From: Candidatus Parcubacteria bacterium
Lineage (GTDB): Bacteria > Patescibacteria > ABY1 > BM507 > UBA12075
Reading direction: 5' to 3'
Length of the DNA: 64,000 bases
NCBI GenBank assembly: GCA_002869165.1
Contig: PKTK01000012.1
Coordinates: forward strand, 28,748 to 92,747
Positions 22,785 to 31,163 of the stretch are shown here, piece by piece; within the stretch, counting starts at the first letter, position 1, and every line of letters begins with the position of its first letter. Both the position numbers and the translations under genes were made by a program. The notes below the pieces were generated by a model. That model was not told the DNA's origin. It ran no database searches and saw only the letters and a list, made by a program, of their open reading frames with translations.

Positions 22785-25718
22785 ATGTTAAAAAATTATC
22801 TTCATAGCTTGACCACAATACTAGGTATAACTATTGTGGTTTTTTTGTTGTCTATAAGTGTTAGACAAATACTGGCGGTAGACACAAGTACTACCAAAAT
22901 AAGTTTAGGTTTTAATCAAGAATCAGCTACAAATTCCAATTTATTATCTGCTACAAGTGATGTTTATGCATTAATAGACGAAAGTTTAATTGCAAACACT
23001 GATATTAATGAAGTAATTCTTTATGTTGTTCCAGAAAATGGTGTCTATGTAACATATAACATGAATAAAAGCGATAATCCTTTGAAATACGTTGTTAGCT
23101 TAGATACTACCATCTTTGAAGATAATTACTACAAAATATATGCAATTGCTAAAATAGGGGATATTGACTATAAATCAGATGTTCAAAATATTGCCTTTGA
23201 TAACACTGAGCTTAATTTTATCAATTTGTCCAACTACAACACAATTAAAGGACATTTTTTACTCGAGTCGACCAGTATTGGTTTAAACCAAATTGTAACG
23301 CTTGAAATAATGGATTTATATGAAAATGTTGTATATACTATGGATTTATTTTTTAACTCAGATAGTAACACAAATTCTTACACGATATTAACAGAATATT
23401 ACGACAATGGGTCATTTTATTTTAAAATATCCGGTTACAGTACTTTTGATAAATACCACGAAAATACCATCCTTGTAAATATAAATAATTCTGAAATTAC
23501 TAGCCATAATCTAACAATTACCTCAGAAGATATTATTGGTGGTGTTGTTGAATCTTCAAATATTACAGTTAACTTAAACATAGCACCTACTCTAAATCCA
23601 AATCATATTGATGTAAAATTTTTAGATAATAATGGAATCACAAAAGATACAATTGTTTATGATAAAAATATCTCTGATTCAACTATTCTAAATCCTAGTG
23701 ATGGTAATTTTATATTAGAAAATTATAACATAAACCACTTAGACAATGGAGCTTACACCATTCAAGCTTATGCTGAATTTGATAATGAATCAATTAATAG
23801 CAATATCCTTATCTTTCAATTATCCAATACTTCAACTGAAGTTACAGATGTAAACAATAGTGAGGAAACAAGTAGTACCAATACAGAAGAAACTATTAGC
23901 AATACAAACACAACAAATGATAGTGAAATCACACAAACAACCGCCGAAGAAGAACCACAAATCATTCAAAGAAATTTAACTTTTATTAATAGTTCAAACT
24001 ATATTGAAGGAAACGCAGATTTTTTTATAGAAACAGATTTTCAAATACAAGAATTAAAATTTGTCCTGAAAAACAGACAAACACAAGAAACTACTCAGGG
24101 CAATGGCACGATTGTTTCAACTTATTCTGGTAAATACAGTTTTGTTGCTGACTCATTCCCTGAAGGTCAATATACTATTTATGCTTTGGTAACACCAGTC
24201 GATAGTACCATTGCTTTACAAAAAGATTTTAACTTTGAATACGCTCTACCGGTAATTGAAGCCCCTATAGTAGAAGAGCCAGTTGATGTCACGCCCATAA
24301 CAACACCGGACCCCGAACCAGAAACAAATACAAAAATCACTAACAGCTATGTTCCTGAAACAGAGAATACACCCAAAGAAATTCAAACACCTATTGAAGA
24401 AAAAAATGAAACCATCACTCCCCAAACAACTCCACAAACCACAGCCAAAGATGTAAGCTATGTTGAAAAAAGAGAACTGTGTGTCAAATTCGATATAACT
24501 AATAAATATAAATGTGACCGTTTGATGAATATGCCAGCAGTTTGTCAGGAAAAGGGAATTACATCTGTATCAGAATGTGAAATGCTTGAGTATCTTCCTC
24601 AAACATGTATTGATGCCGGTATTTTAGATAGAAACGAATGCTCAAGTTTAATGGAAAAATTATCTTTACCAACAATATGTAAAGAAGCAAATATAGAATC
24701 TCAAGAAGAATGTTTTAATTATCAGATTGCAAAAAGTTTGCCAAGTGAATGTGTAGAAAAAAATATTTATAATATAGGTGACTGCGAATCTTTACTCAAC
24801 GAGCAGAGCAAAATCGAAGAACTTGACGAAAAATGCATAAAGAACAACATCCTTGATGAAAAAGATTGTCAGGCTTTTATTCTTGGAATAAAACTTGATC
24901 CAATATGTATAGAAAATGGCATCATAGATCTAAATGAATGTGATGCATTTTTGTTAACAAAATATAAAAAAGAAATTTGCTCAGAGATAAATGTTCTATC
25001 CTCTTCTCCCGCTTGTGAATCATATATAAAAAATAAGTTTATAAACCAAGCTACCTGTGATACTGACAACTGGAATTGTCTTTTAATGATTCAAAATAAC
25101 ATCGGTCAAATAGCTAAAAAAGAATATACATACAAAAAATTGCTAGATATTTCCATGAGCGAAAATAACCACACTGATACGCTAAGCCTGAAAAATGCTT
25201 TAGAAGAAAATAAAGACGTCGTCTCTCTAACAAGTAATGAAATTGAAATAAGTTTTATTCAGGCTAAACCGGAGTTTAAGATTGAAGATGATATTGAAAA
25301 AACATCACCGGTAATTATCATTATAGACTCAGATCAAGATGGTTTAAATGATGACTTAGAAAAAATAATTGGTACAAATATAAACTTAAAAGACACTGAC
25401 CAAGACGGTTATGATGACTTTACTGAATACAAAAGCGGTTATAATCCACTCGGGGCTGGAAAAATGAATGACTCAAGTAAAGTAAATATAATGACAGTGC
25501 TGGCTGATAAAAAAATCGAACATCCAAAAACAAATGGAGATATAAGTTCAAATATTATCTTTAATAATCCTAAAAATTCAGATCAAGAAGGAATTGTTCT
25601 TTCAGGTAAAGCTAATCCTAATCAAGACTACCTACTCTATATTTATTCAGATCTACCTATTTTAACAACTGTTGAAACTGATGAATACGGTAACTGGAAG
25701 TACAACTTCAAAGAATAA
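22785..25718 (+). CDS. Large surface protein with Cys repeats and Ca-binding repeats, ending at an in-frame TAA
   Basis: About 977 residues to the first stop. The ATG at 22785 gives a signal/anchor (LTTILGITIVVFLLSISV); an upstream in-frame TTG at 22755 is less likely. Order: Ig-like beta domains (residues 40-470), a Pro/Thr/Glu-rich linker, about seven Cys-pair repeats of some 28 residues (such as CQEKGITSVSEC, CIDAGILDRNEC, CIENGIIDLNEC), then two thrombospondin-type-3 Ca-binding motifs (DSDQDGLNDD, DTDQDGYDD) and a final Ig-like domain. That last domain is cut by TAA at 25716-25718, but the frame continues for 92 codons with the rest of the domain and a membrane anchor. Confidence 0.85.
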   Translation: MLKNYLHSLTTILGITIVVFLLSISVRQILAVDTSTTKISLGFNQESATNSNLLSATSDVYALIDESLIANTDINEVILYVVPENGVYVTYNMNKSDNPLKYVVSLDTTIFEDNYYKIYAIAKIGDIDYKSDVQNIAFDNTELNFINLSNYNTIKGHFLLESTSIGLNQIVTLEIMDLYENVVYTMDLFFNSDSNTNSYTILTEYYDNGSFYFKISGYSTFDKYHENTILVNINNSEITSHNLTITSEDIIGGVVESSNITVNLNIAPTLNPNHIDVKFLDNNGITKDTIVYDKNISDSTILNPSDGNFILENYNINHLDNGAYTIQAYAEFDNESINSNILIFQLSNTSTEVTDVNNSEETSSTNTEETISNTNTTNDSEITQTTAEEEPQIIQRNLTFINSSNYIEGNADFFIETDFQIQELKFVLKNRQTQETTQGNGTIVSTYSGKYSFVADSFPEGQYTIYALVTPVDSTIALQKDFNFEYALPVIEAPIVEEPVDVTPITTPDPEPETNTKITNSYVPETENTPKEIQTPIEEKNETITPQTTPQTTAKDVSYVEKRELCVKFDITNKYKCDRLMNMPAVCQEKGITSVSECEMLEYLPQTCIDAGILDRNECSSLMEKLSLPTICKEANIESQEECFNYQIAKSLPSECVEKNIYNIGDCESLLNEQSKIEELDEKCIKNNILDEKDCQAFILGIKLDPICIENGIIDLNECDAFLLTKYKKEICSEINVLSSSPACESYIKNKFINQATCDTDNWNCLLMIQNNIGQIAKKEYTYKKLLDISMSENNHTDTLSLKNALEENKDVVSLTSNEIEISFIQAKPEFKIEDDIEKTSPVIIIIDSDQDGLNDDLEKIIGTNINLKDTDQDGYDDFTEYKSGYNPLGAGKMNDSSKVNIMTVLADKKIEHPKTNGDISSNIIFNNPKNSDQEGIVLSGKANPNQDYLLYIYSDLPILTTVETDEYGNWKYNFKE

Positions 25719-25997
25719 ATTGTCGATGGTAGACATGAAATTTATTTAACAGTCAACGATAACACTGGAAAGATACTAGAAAAAAGTTCAATACTAGAAC
25801 TATTCATCAAAGAAGCCAAAGCTGTTTCAGCTGAAGACTTTGTAAATACTGCTTTACTTGATGACAAAGACGAATCTGATTCAATGATAATGATCTATAT
25901 ACTAACTGCTCTATTTGCAACCTTTGGCGCTATTCTTATATTTATTGCTTACTTCAAATTCCTCAAAAATACTAATAACACAAACAATGAGGTTTAA
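25719..25997 (+). other. In-frame continuation of the surface protein after TAA
   Basis: The reading frame after the stop at 25716 encodes IVDGRHEIYLTVND, the expected last strands of the Ig-like domain, then EAKAVSAEDF and a membrane helix (MIMIYILTALFATFGAILIF) with a basic cytoplasmic end. Its stop (25995-25997) overlaps the sensor-kinase ATG at 25987 by 11 bp, as usual for coupled operon genes. So the full-length product was the original one. It is now reached only by readthrough, or lost. Confidence 0.85.
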
Positions 25998-27369
25998 AAA
26001 CTACATAGATCAACACAGAGAAATAGCTCAAATTATTTATGGGGTGGTTTTAATTATTCTCATACCTCTTTTGATTAGTTATAATACAATTTCAATAATC
26101 TCTAAGTACAATCAAAGTATTGATGTAACCTTGCAACGACAAGCCTTGAGTCTGGTTAACACTATCAATGCTTTAATAAGTGACGAGCTGAATGATCATG
26201 ACAAACTACAAGATAAAATTGAAAATATCAAAGAAAGAGATTCAGATATTATTGAAATTTCGGTTTTAATTCCCCAAGGTGATGATTTTATAATAATTGC
26301 TGCTGATAATCAAAATATTGTTGGAGAAAATATTAATTATTATTACTATAATGTAGCTTGGGCGCAAAAAAACTCCGATGCCTTAGTTACTGACTCGATT
26401 AAATTATCAAGACTTGATAAAAGCACAAGTTTTCAAACTGAAAACAACGAAAGATTTTGGTTGGTTACAAAAACTCTTACCAATGAAGATGGTAAAAAAA
26501 TTGCCCTACTATCACTTAATATTTCTTCTGAAATTGTTGATCAGCTCACTGAGAGCAACCGCAACTCCTCCTTGCTTATTTTGTTTGCTACGATAATAAT
26601 AACTATCCTGTTTTTAGTAATTGCTGTTAGGCTTTGGGATTATGTTCTGCTTTACAAAAAAATCAAAGAATTAGATAAAATGAAAAATGAATTCATTTCG
26701 ATTGCTTCACACGAACTTCGAACTCCAATTACTAGTATAAAAGGTTACAGTTCAATGGTATTAGATGGTACTATGGGAAAGATAAATGACGATGTTAAAA
26801 ACGCAGCAAAAGTTATAAAAGACTCTTCAGTAAGACTTGGCACCCTGGTTGAGGATTTATTAAATGTGAGTCGTATAGAGCAAAATCGAATACAAATAAA
26901 CCTTCAAGTAATTTCTCCAAAAAAAATTATTGAAGAAGCTATAACAGAACTCAAAGTACAAGCCAAAAATAAAAATTTATCACTCAAATTTTTACCCCAC
27001 AACAAAAAATTACCTTTATTAAACATTGATCCAGAAAAACTAAAACAAATTTTAATTAATTTGATTGGAAATTCCATTAAATACACTAACAAGGGCGGCA
27101 TTGAAATAAAAACTCAAGAAAAAGAAAACAAATTTTTAGAAATTATAATCAAAGATACAGGTATAGGCATGACCAGCAAAGAAAAGGAGAAGCTTTTTCA
27201 AAAATTCTATCGAGTAAAAAATGAAGACACTGAAAAAATAACTGGCACAGGACTTGGACTGTGGATCACTAAAGAGCTAGTAGAGATGATGGATGGAAAA
27301 ATTACATTAGACTCTATAAAAGACGTTGGTACACAAATAAACCTCATATTCAAAATTGAACAAATGTAA
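25987..27369 (+). CDS. Membrane sensor histidine kinase (WalK/PhoR-like)
   Basis: The start is the ATG at 25987 (MRFKNYIDQH); an earlier frame start lies inside the surface-protein frame. Two membrane helices (about 17-37 and 196-217) enclose an extracellular sensor of about 155 residues. HisKA follows with SIASHELRTPITSIKGYSSM (phospho-His), then HATPase_c with the N-box NLIGNSIKYTNKGG, G1 DTGIGM, and G2 GTGLGLWITKEL. No HAMP domain was recognised, and no response regulator is adjacent. It is coupled to the upstream surface-protein frame, suggesting that it senses an envelope signal linked to that protein. Confidence 0.93.
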   Translation: MRFKNYIDQHREIAQIIYGVVLIILIPLLISYNTISIISKYNQSIDVTLQRQALSLVNTINALISDELNDHDKLQDKIENIKERDSDIIEISVLIPQGDDFIIIAADNQNIVGENINYYYYNVAWAQKNSDALVTDSIKLSRLDKSTSFQTENNERFWLVTKTLTNEDGKKIALLSLNISSEIVDQLTESNRNSSLLILFATIIITILFLVIAVRLWDYVLLYKKIKELDKMKNEFISIASHELRTPITSIKGYSSMVLDGTMGKINDDVKNAAKVIKDSSVRLGTLVEDLLNVSRIEQNRIQINLQVISPKKIIEEAITELKVQAKNKNLSLKFLPHNKKLPLLNIDPEKLKQILINLIGNSIKYTNKGGIEIKTQEKENKFLEIIIKDTGIGMTSKEKEKLFQKFYRVKNEDTEKITGTGLGLWITKELVEMMDGKITLDSIKDVGTQINLIFKIEQM

Positions 27370-27374
27370 CTATA

Positions 27375-27405
27375 AAAGGAGATTTTTGAAAATCTCCTTT
27401 TTTTC
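27375..27405. terminator. Bidirectional terminator
   Basis: AAAAGGAGATTTT / AAAATCTCCTTTT, between the convergent kinase and 92-residue genes, with A and T runs on both sides. Confidence 0.85.
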
Positions 27406-27412
27406 ATTTTTT

Positions 27413-27691
27413 TCATAATTCTCCAATACTCCAACCTGGTATTGTTTTATTTAAATACTCTCCAAACAATGGCCGGATATCTCCTTTTACAAGTTCAACC
27501 AAATTTCTCTCTCTATCCAGTATAAGCATACTGTCATTTACAGTTTCAAGCCAAGGATCATCTGCTTCCTTTTTTGCCTCTTCTTTGGCTAAAAACAAAT
27601 TGTTAGAAAAACTTGAAAGAACTAAATACAAATGCTTGTCTTTTTTTTGAAAACACAAAGTTTCAAATCTTTTATTTCTATTTTTATACAT
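27413..27691 (-). CDS. Hypothetical protein, 92 residues
   Basis: A soluble, charged protein (KRFETLCFQKKDKHLYLVL, KEEAKKEADDPWLETV, LILDRERNLVELVKGD). A CTGGAGGTAG ribosome-binding site lies just before the ATG. No family recognised; probably real because of the ribosome-binding site and the shared terminator. Confidence 0.6.
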   Translation of the reverse strand: MYKNRNKRFETLCFQKKDKHLYLVLSSFSNNLFLAKEEAKKEADDPWLETVNDSMLILDRERNLVELVKGDIRPLFGEYLNKTIPGWSIGEL

Positions 27692-27793
27692 ATTCTACCT
27701 CCAGTTTATTTATATTAGTATTTGTCTTTTCATTTTTTTGTATTTAAACTAACATTATCACAAAATAATTAAATATTTATTAGACTATTTAAC

Positions 27794-27822
27794 TTGATTT
27801 GTTGTATTAACTAGAATATAAT
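27794..27822 (+). promoter_or_regulatory. Promoter giving a near-leaderless transcript
   Basis: TTGATT (27794-27799), a 17-bp spacer, TATAAT (27817-27822). The ATG at 27834 is 11 bp after the -10 box, so the mRNA would start within a few bases of the start codon. Confidence 0.75.
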
Positions 27823-27833
27823 ATAATTTATAT

Positions 27834-28061
27834 ATGAATAAATTTCTAATATTTTCAATTCGAGTCGGGGCATTTCTAGTGCTTTGTTTTTTTATTCTTC
27901 AAACACTTGCTTTTTTTGGAGTAAAATATGAGCTAACAAAAGTTTTGGGTGAAATTGATGACAACTCTGCAGAATACAATAAGATTGCAAAAGAAAATGC
28001 CAAATTAATTGAAGATAACTACAAATTGATTAAAAATTCAAGAAATTTAAACACTTTTTAA
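27834..28061 (+). CDS. N-terminal part of a membrane-anchored protein interrupted by TAA
   Basis: 75 residues with one membrane helix (about 10-30, GAFLVLCFFILQTLAFF) and a short coiled stretch (EYNKIAKENAKLIEDNYKL). The stop TAA at 28059-28061 is followed in the same frame, without any frameshift, by 317 more codons up to 29015. So it is the start of a single 393-codon gene with one nonsense codon. The second part is listed separately. Confidence 0.8.
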   Translation: MNKFLIFSIRVGAFLVLCFFILQTLAFFGVKYELTKVLGEIDDNSAEYNKIAKENAKLIEDNYKLIKNSRNLNTF

Positions 28062-28229
28062 ACAACAACGAAAAACAAGTTTGCTTTACCAAAAAATATT
28101 TCTATTTATGGGCCAAGAGCAGATGAAAACTGGTGTAAAATAAAAGTTGCTAGCCAGTATAATGACTTTACAACCAATTCAATCTTCAAAGCCTATCGAG
28201 ATTCAAAATCAGAAATACTTCTAAACAAT

Positions 28230-29015
28230 ATGTTGCTTGCTTTGGAATTGCGACATCCAAACAAAGATGAATTTTCCAATGATTTGCTTACCTGTCAAAA
28301 TACCACCGAAAGTTTTGTTCCTGAGGATTTGGAAGAATTATTTTTTGAAATAAATGATAAAAATCTATATTCATGGCAAAATGGCGAACCATGGCAGATA
28401 ATTTCCAAGGCAATAAAGAAGGACAAAGATCTTATTTACAAAACTTCTGAACTGAGCGGAGTTCAGCCAAGACTTTTAGTTTCTGTTGCTATTGTTGAAC
28501 AACTTAGATTGTACTACACTCAACGAGAACTTTTTGAAAAAGTCTTTAAGCCTTTAGAAATATTGGCTAATGCCAATAAAATGGCCTGGGGGATAATGGC
28601 TATCAAAGAACGAATGGCTATTGAAACCGAAGACCATCTTCATGATATTAATTCTGATTTTTATTTAGGTTCTTCAACCGAAGCATTACTTGACTATAAG
28701 GAGGGAGATGATAAAGGAAGAATCCGTTATAATCGCTTGACTGATAATAGTTCGCATTATTGGTCTTATCTTTATGGCTCTTTGATTATTGCCCAACTTG
28801 AGAATCAATGGGAAAAAGCTGGATATTCTATCAAGTATAGACCTGAGATTATTGCCACCTTATTTAACATAGGATTTTCAAAATCCAAACCAAAAGACAA
28901 TCCACAAGTCGGGGGCTCAACTCTTCAAATAGAAGGAGATAAATATTTTTTCGGATCACTGGCCTTTGAATTTTACTATTCTGGAGCTTTAATAGACGAA
29001 TTTCCTTTTGAATAG
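28230..29015 (+). CDS. C-terminal part of the interrupted membrane-anchored protein
   Basis: The frame after the stop at 28059 is open from 28062. An internal ATG at 28230 (MLLALELRHPNK) has no ribosome-binding site, so independent translation is doubtful. The 317-residue continuation begins TTTKNKFALPKNISIYGPRA and is extracellular by topology. It contains SELSGVQPRLLVSVAIVEQL ... NKMAWGIMAIKE and a C-terminal YWSYLYGSLIIAQLENQWEK, ...RPEIIATLFNIGF. This helical pattern resembles lysozyme-like or DUF1402-type domains, though no catalytic Glu was assigned with certainty. Confidence 0.65.
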   Translation: MLLALELRHPNKDEFSNDLLTCQNTTESFVPEDLEELFFEINDKNLYSWQNGEPWQIISKAIKKDKDLIYKTSELSGVQPRLLVSVAIVEQLRLYYTQRELFEKVFKPLEILANANKMAWGIMAIKERMAIETEDHLHDINSDFYLGSSTEALLDYKEGDDKGRIRYNRLTDNSSHYWSYLYGSLIIAQLENQWEKAGYSIKYRPEIIATLFNIGFSKSKPKDNPQVGGSTLQIEGDKYFFGSLAFEFYYSGALIDEFPFE

Positions 29016-29163
29016 ACAATACTACTATGTAAAATATATCAATTACACCCTATTTATAAAAATACAAAAAATTTAAATTCATTGCTTTGACAAAATAAAA
29101 TAAATAACATATAATATTCAAAGTAATACCTCTTTAGACAGGTATTTATTTTTTTCAAATCTA

Positions 29164-29247
29164 GCCCAGGTGGTGGAATTGGTAGACACGAGGGACTTAA
29201 AATCCCTTGGCCGCAAGGCTGTGCGAGTTCGATTCTCGCCCTGGGCA
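29164..29247 (+). tRNA. tRNA-Leu (anticodon UAA)
   Basis: Acceptor GCCCAGG / CCTGGGC, D-arm GGTGGAATTGGTAGAC, anticodon arm AGGGA-CTTAAAA-TCCCT giving UAA, long variable arm TTGGCCGCAAGGCTG, T-arm GCGAG-TTCGATT-CTCGC, discriminator A. The gene continues CAA rather than CCA. A second copy of its tail lies 180 bp downstream. Confidence 0.95.
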
Positions 29248-29257
29248 CAAAAAGGAG

Positions 29258-29284
29258 AAAACTGAAAAGTTTTCTTTTTTTGTG
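29258..29284 (+). terminator. tRNA-Leu terminator
   Basis: GAAAACT-GAAA-AGTTTTC followed by seven Ts. Confidence 0.85.
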
Positions 29285-29393
29285 AAGCCAGGGTGGAAGC
29301 GAACTCGCATATGAAGTGCAAAGACTTCCATTAAAAAAAGGCTCATAAAAAAATAATATTAAAATTGAAAACAAAAAAAATTCTTGAGGGGGT

Positions 29394-29429
29394 GCCCTTT
29401 TCAGGGCTTCGATTCTAGCCCTGGGCACA
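29394..29429 (+). repeat. Duplicated tRNA-Leu tail with 14-nt hairpin
   Basis: Hairpin GCCC-TTTTCA-GGGC (29394-29407) directly followed by TTCGATTCTAGCCCTGGGCA and CA (29408-29429), identical to the tRNA-Leu end (29228-29249) at 21 of 22 positions. Offset 180 bp. Preceded by TTGAGGGGGT, as is the copy behind tmRNA. GTGCCC and GGGCAC can also pair, giving an acceptor-like stem around the T-arm. Confidence 0.88.
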
Positions 29430-29434
29430 TAAAT

Positions 29435-29455
29435 ACCTTCTTTTGAAGGGTTTTT
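29435..29455 (+). terminator. Terminator behind the second tRNA-Leu tail
   Basis: ACCTTC-TTTT-GAAGGGT followed by Ts. Confidence 0.8.
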
Positions 29456-29487
29456 ACATAAATGTTCTTATAAAAAGGAGAGGAATA

Positions 29488-30246
29488 ATGGGATGGGTTT
29501 TAGCTTTGAGGACACATGTTTCATTTGTTTGTTTGCTAATAACTATAGCAAGTTTCAAGTTAAACGGCTGGGATGAGAGTGTGTGGCTATGTTCATTTTT
29601 TGTATTTCTATCTTGTTCATCATCCATGCTTTATAATGACTGGATTGACCGAGATCATGACAAAAGAAAAGGCAAATATTTCACATCAGAAAAAGAAAAA
29701 TATTTTTTCTGTTATGTTGTTATTTTCTACCTTGCACAAATTGCTTATTGTGTCTATCTGTTCAAGATAAACAATTTTTATGGCATCATCGGTTTATGCA
29801 TGATGATACTAGGAGTCTTATACAACTATGTAAGAAACTTTGACTTACTTTCAAACCTAATTGTTTCCTTATCATTTGCCTTAACTTGTTTGTTTGCTAT
29901 TACAAATAGTTATACACTTGAAGGGATTGTTTGGATGGTATTTATTTTTTTAACTGCTTACGCTCGGGAAATAATTAAAGACTTAATTGATATGGGAATA
30001 GACAAGGGCTACAAAAGATCAATGGCTCTTAGATTTGGAACCAAGACTACTTCAATTTCTGCTGCTTATATTTTGGTTTGGTCAATGATATTGCTTTTTT
30101 TTATCGGAAAAATTGCCTTAGCTTACAGTGTGCCAGTTTTTATTTATGTTATTTATCTAGCTACCAAAAATGTTCACTATAGACAATCAAAACACTCTAT
30201 AGATCTGGCTCTTTTTATTTGTTCTTTGGCAATTATCCTTACCTAA
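29488..30246 (+). CDS. UbiA-family prenyltransferase
   Basis: The start is ATG 29488 (MGWVLALRTH) with AAAAGGAGAGG just upstream; an earlier TTG at 29443 is unlikely. A polytopic protein of 252 residues and about 8 helices, with both UbiA aspartate motifs: MLYNDWIDRDHDKRKGKYF (N-D-x-x-D-x-x-x-D) and YAREIIKDLIDMGIDKGYK (second Asp-rich loop). UbiA enzymes transfer a polyprenyl chain to an aromatic or sugar acceptor (quinone, haem, archaeal-type lipid). The acceptor cannot be told from the sequence. It stands alone after tRNA-Leu. Confidence 0.85.
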   Translation: MGWVLALRTHVSFVCLLITIASFKLNGWDESVWLCSFFVFLSCSSSMLYNDWIDRDHDKRKGKYFTSEKEKYFFCYVVIFYLAQIAYCVYLFKINNFYGIIGLCMMILGVLYNYVRNFDLLSNLIVSLSFALTCLFAITNSYTLEGIVWMVFIFLTAYAREIIKDLIDMGIDKGYKRSMALRFGTKTTSISAAYILVWSMILLFFIGKIALAYSVPVFIYVIYLATKNVHYRQSKHSIDLALFICSLAIILT

Positions 30247-30252
30247 ATTATA

Positions 30253-30285
30253 AAACCGCTGATTTTAATCAGCGGTTTTTTTGTT
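30253..30285. terminator. Terminator, probably bidirectional
   Basis: AAACCGCTGATT / AATCAGCGGTTTTTTT; the end of the convergent 64-residue gene lies inside it. Confidence 0.85.
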
Positions 30286-30459
30286 TAATTTATTGAAAAA
30301 AGATCGGTTCATTCTAGAAATGCGCTCAAGATTTGGATCATGCCTTTTTACTTGAGAATGAAATTCTTCAATACTTGACCTACCCTGCCTTCTCATCTTT
30401 TCTCTATGATTATAAAGATCGCTTACACCTGAGTCAATAAAAAAATACTGTTTTGGCAT
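30265..30459 (-). CDS. Small basic hypothetical protein, 64 residues
   Basis: A soluble, Arg-rich protein (YNHREKMRRQGRSSIEEFH, NLERISRMNRSFFNKLNKK). A strong AAGGAGGAT ribosome-binding site lies directly before the ATG. No family recognised; its basic nature would suit nucleic-acid or ribosome binding. It overlaps the terminator at its 3' end. Confidence 0.65.
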   Translation of the reverse strand: MPKQYFFIDSGVSDLYNHREKMRRQGRSSIEEFHSQVKRHDPNLERISRMNRSFFNKLNKKTAD

Positions 30460-30509
30460 TTTATCCTCCTTTTTTTATTTATCTTAAAACAAATTAATAA
30501 AAAATCAAC

Positions 30510-31040
30510 TTAGGTCCATTTTTCAAGTAGCTCATCATTTATCTTTTTTATTTCATCACTTTCCAAGTCTCTATCCCCGTCTTCACTTTCTTTGTTTGTT
30601 TTTCTATCCAAAATATCTAGAAATATATCATTCTTTATTATTTTGACCCTAACCCCTTCCTCTCTCACTTTCTCTATCTTATTCGTTAAATCAATGTCAT
30701 CACTTACAAATGTTAAACCTTCTTTGTCTAATAATTCAAACAGTGATTTGTTTATTTTGATGTCTTGATCTTTTATAAAGTCCTCCCACTCTCTTGTAAT
30801 TTCTATAATTTTGTCATCAGCATTGTTATAATATTCATCTCTTGGAGTATAAATTGAAATTATTTCTCCATCAATCCGCTTATCTCCCATCTTTTCTAAA
30901 CTATCGAACACCAAAATAATTTTCTTCTGCTTGTCTCCTAACCACTTGCTGATTTTCTCAACTAAAAGCATATCAAAATCTTCTTCATCCAAGATTCCAA
31001 TTTTACCTGCTAAATTATTGGCATCAATTAAATAGTTCAT
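30510..31040 (-). CDS. NYN/PIN-like nuclease (YacP-like)
   Basis: A 176-residue protein. MNYLIDANNLAG is the first acidic motif (D-x-x-N) of NYN/PIN folds; KKIILVFDSLEKMGDKR and a second set DEYYNNADDKIIEITRE (Asp pair) and LTFVSDDIDLTNKI provide further acidic residues. This order matches the YacP/Rae1 RNase group. The C-terminus is acidic (ESEDGDRDLESDEI). The target RNA is unknown. It lies upstream of a long inverted repeat. Confidence 0.7.
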   Translation of the reverse strand: MNYLIDANNLAGKIGILDEEDFDMLLVEKISKWLGDKQKKIILVFDSLEKMGDKRIDGEIISIYTPRDEYYNNADDKIIEITREWEDFIKDQDIKINKSLFELLDKEGLTFVSDDIDLTNKIEKVREEGVRVKIIKNDIFLDILDRKTNKESEDGDRDLESDEIKKINDELLEKWT

Positions 31041-31049
31041 TTACTTAAA

Positions 31050-31147
31050 GGCTACGAAAATACAAATCGGTACGAATTTACAAATAATTTTAACACGTTC
31101 GTGATGAACCAATTCGTAAATTCGTACCGATTTGTATTTTCGTAGCC
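31050..31147. repeat. Inverted repeat with perfect 32-bp arms
   Basis: GGCTACGAAAATACAAATCG... (31050-31081) is the exact reverse complement of 31116-31147, with a 34-bp spacer containing CACGTTCGTGATG. It lies between the trigger factor and NYN genes. It resembles a MITE or a long transcription terminator; it is not related in sequence to the GTCATTYC family. Confidence 0.9.
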
Positions 31148-31163
31148 TGTATTTTATTTTCTA

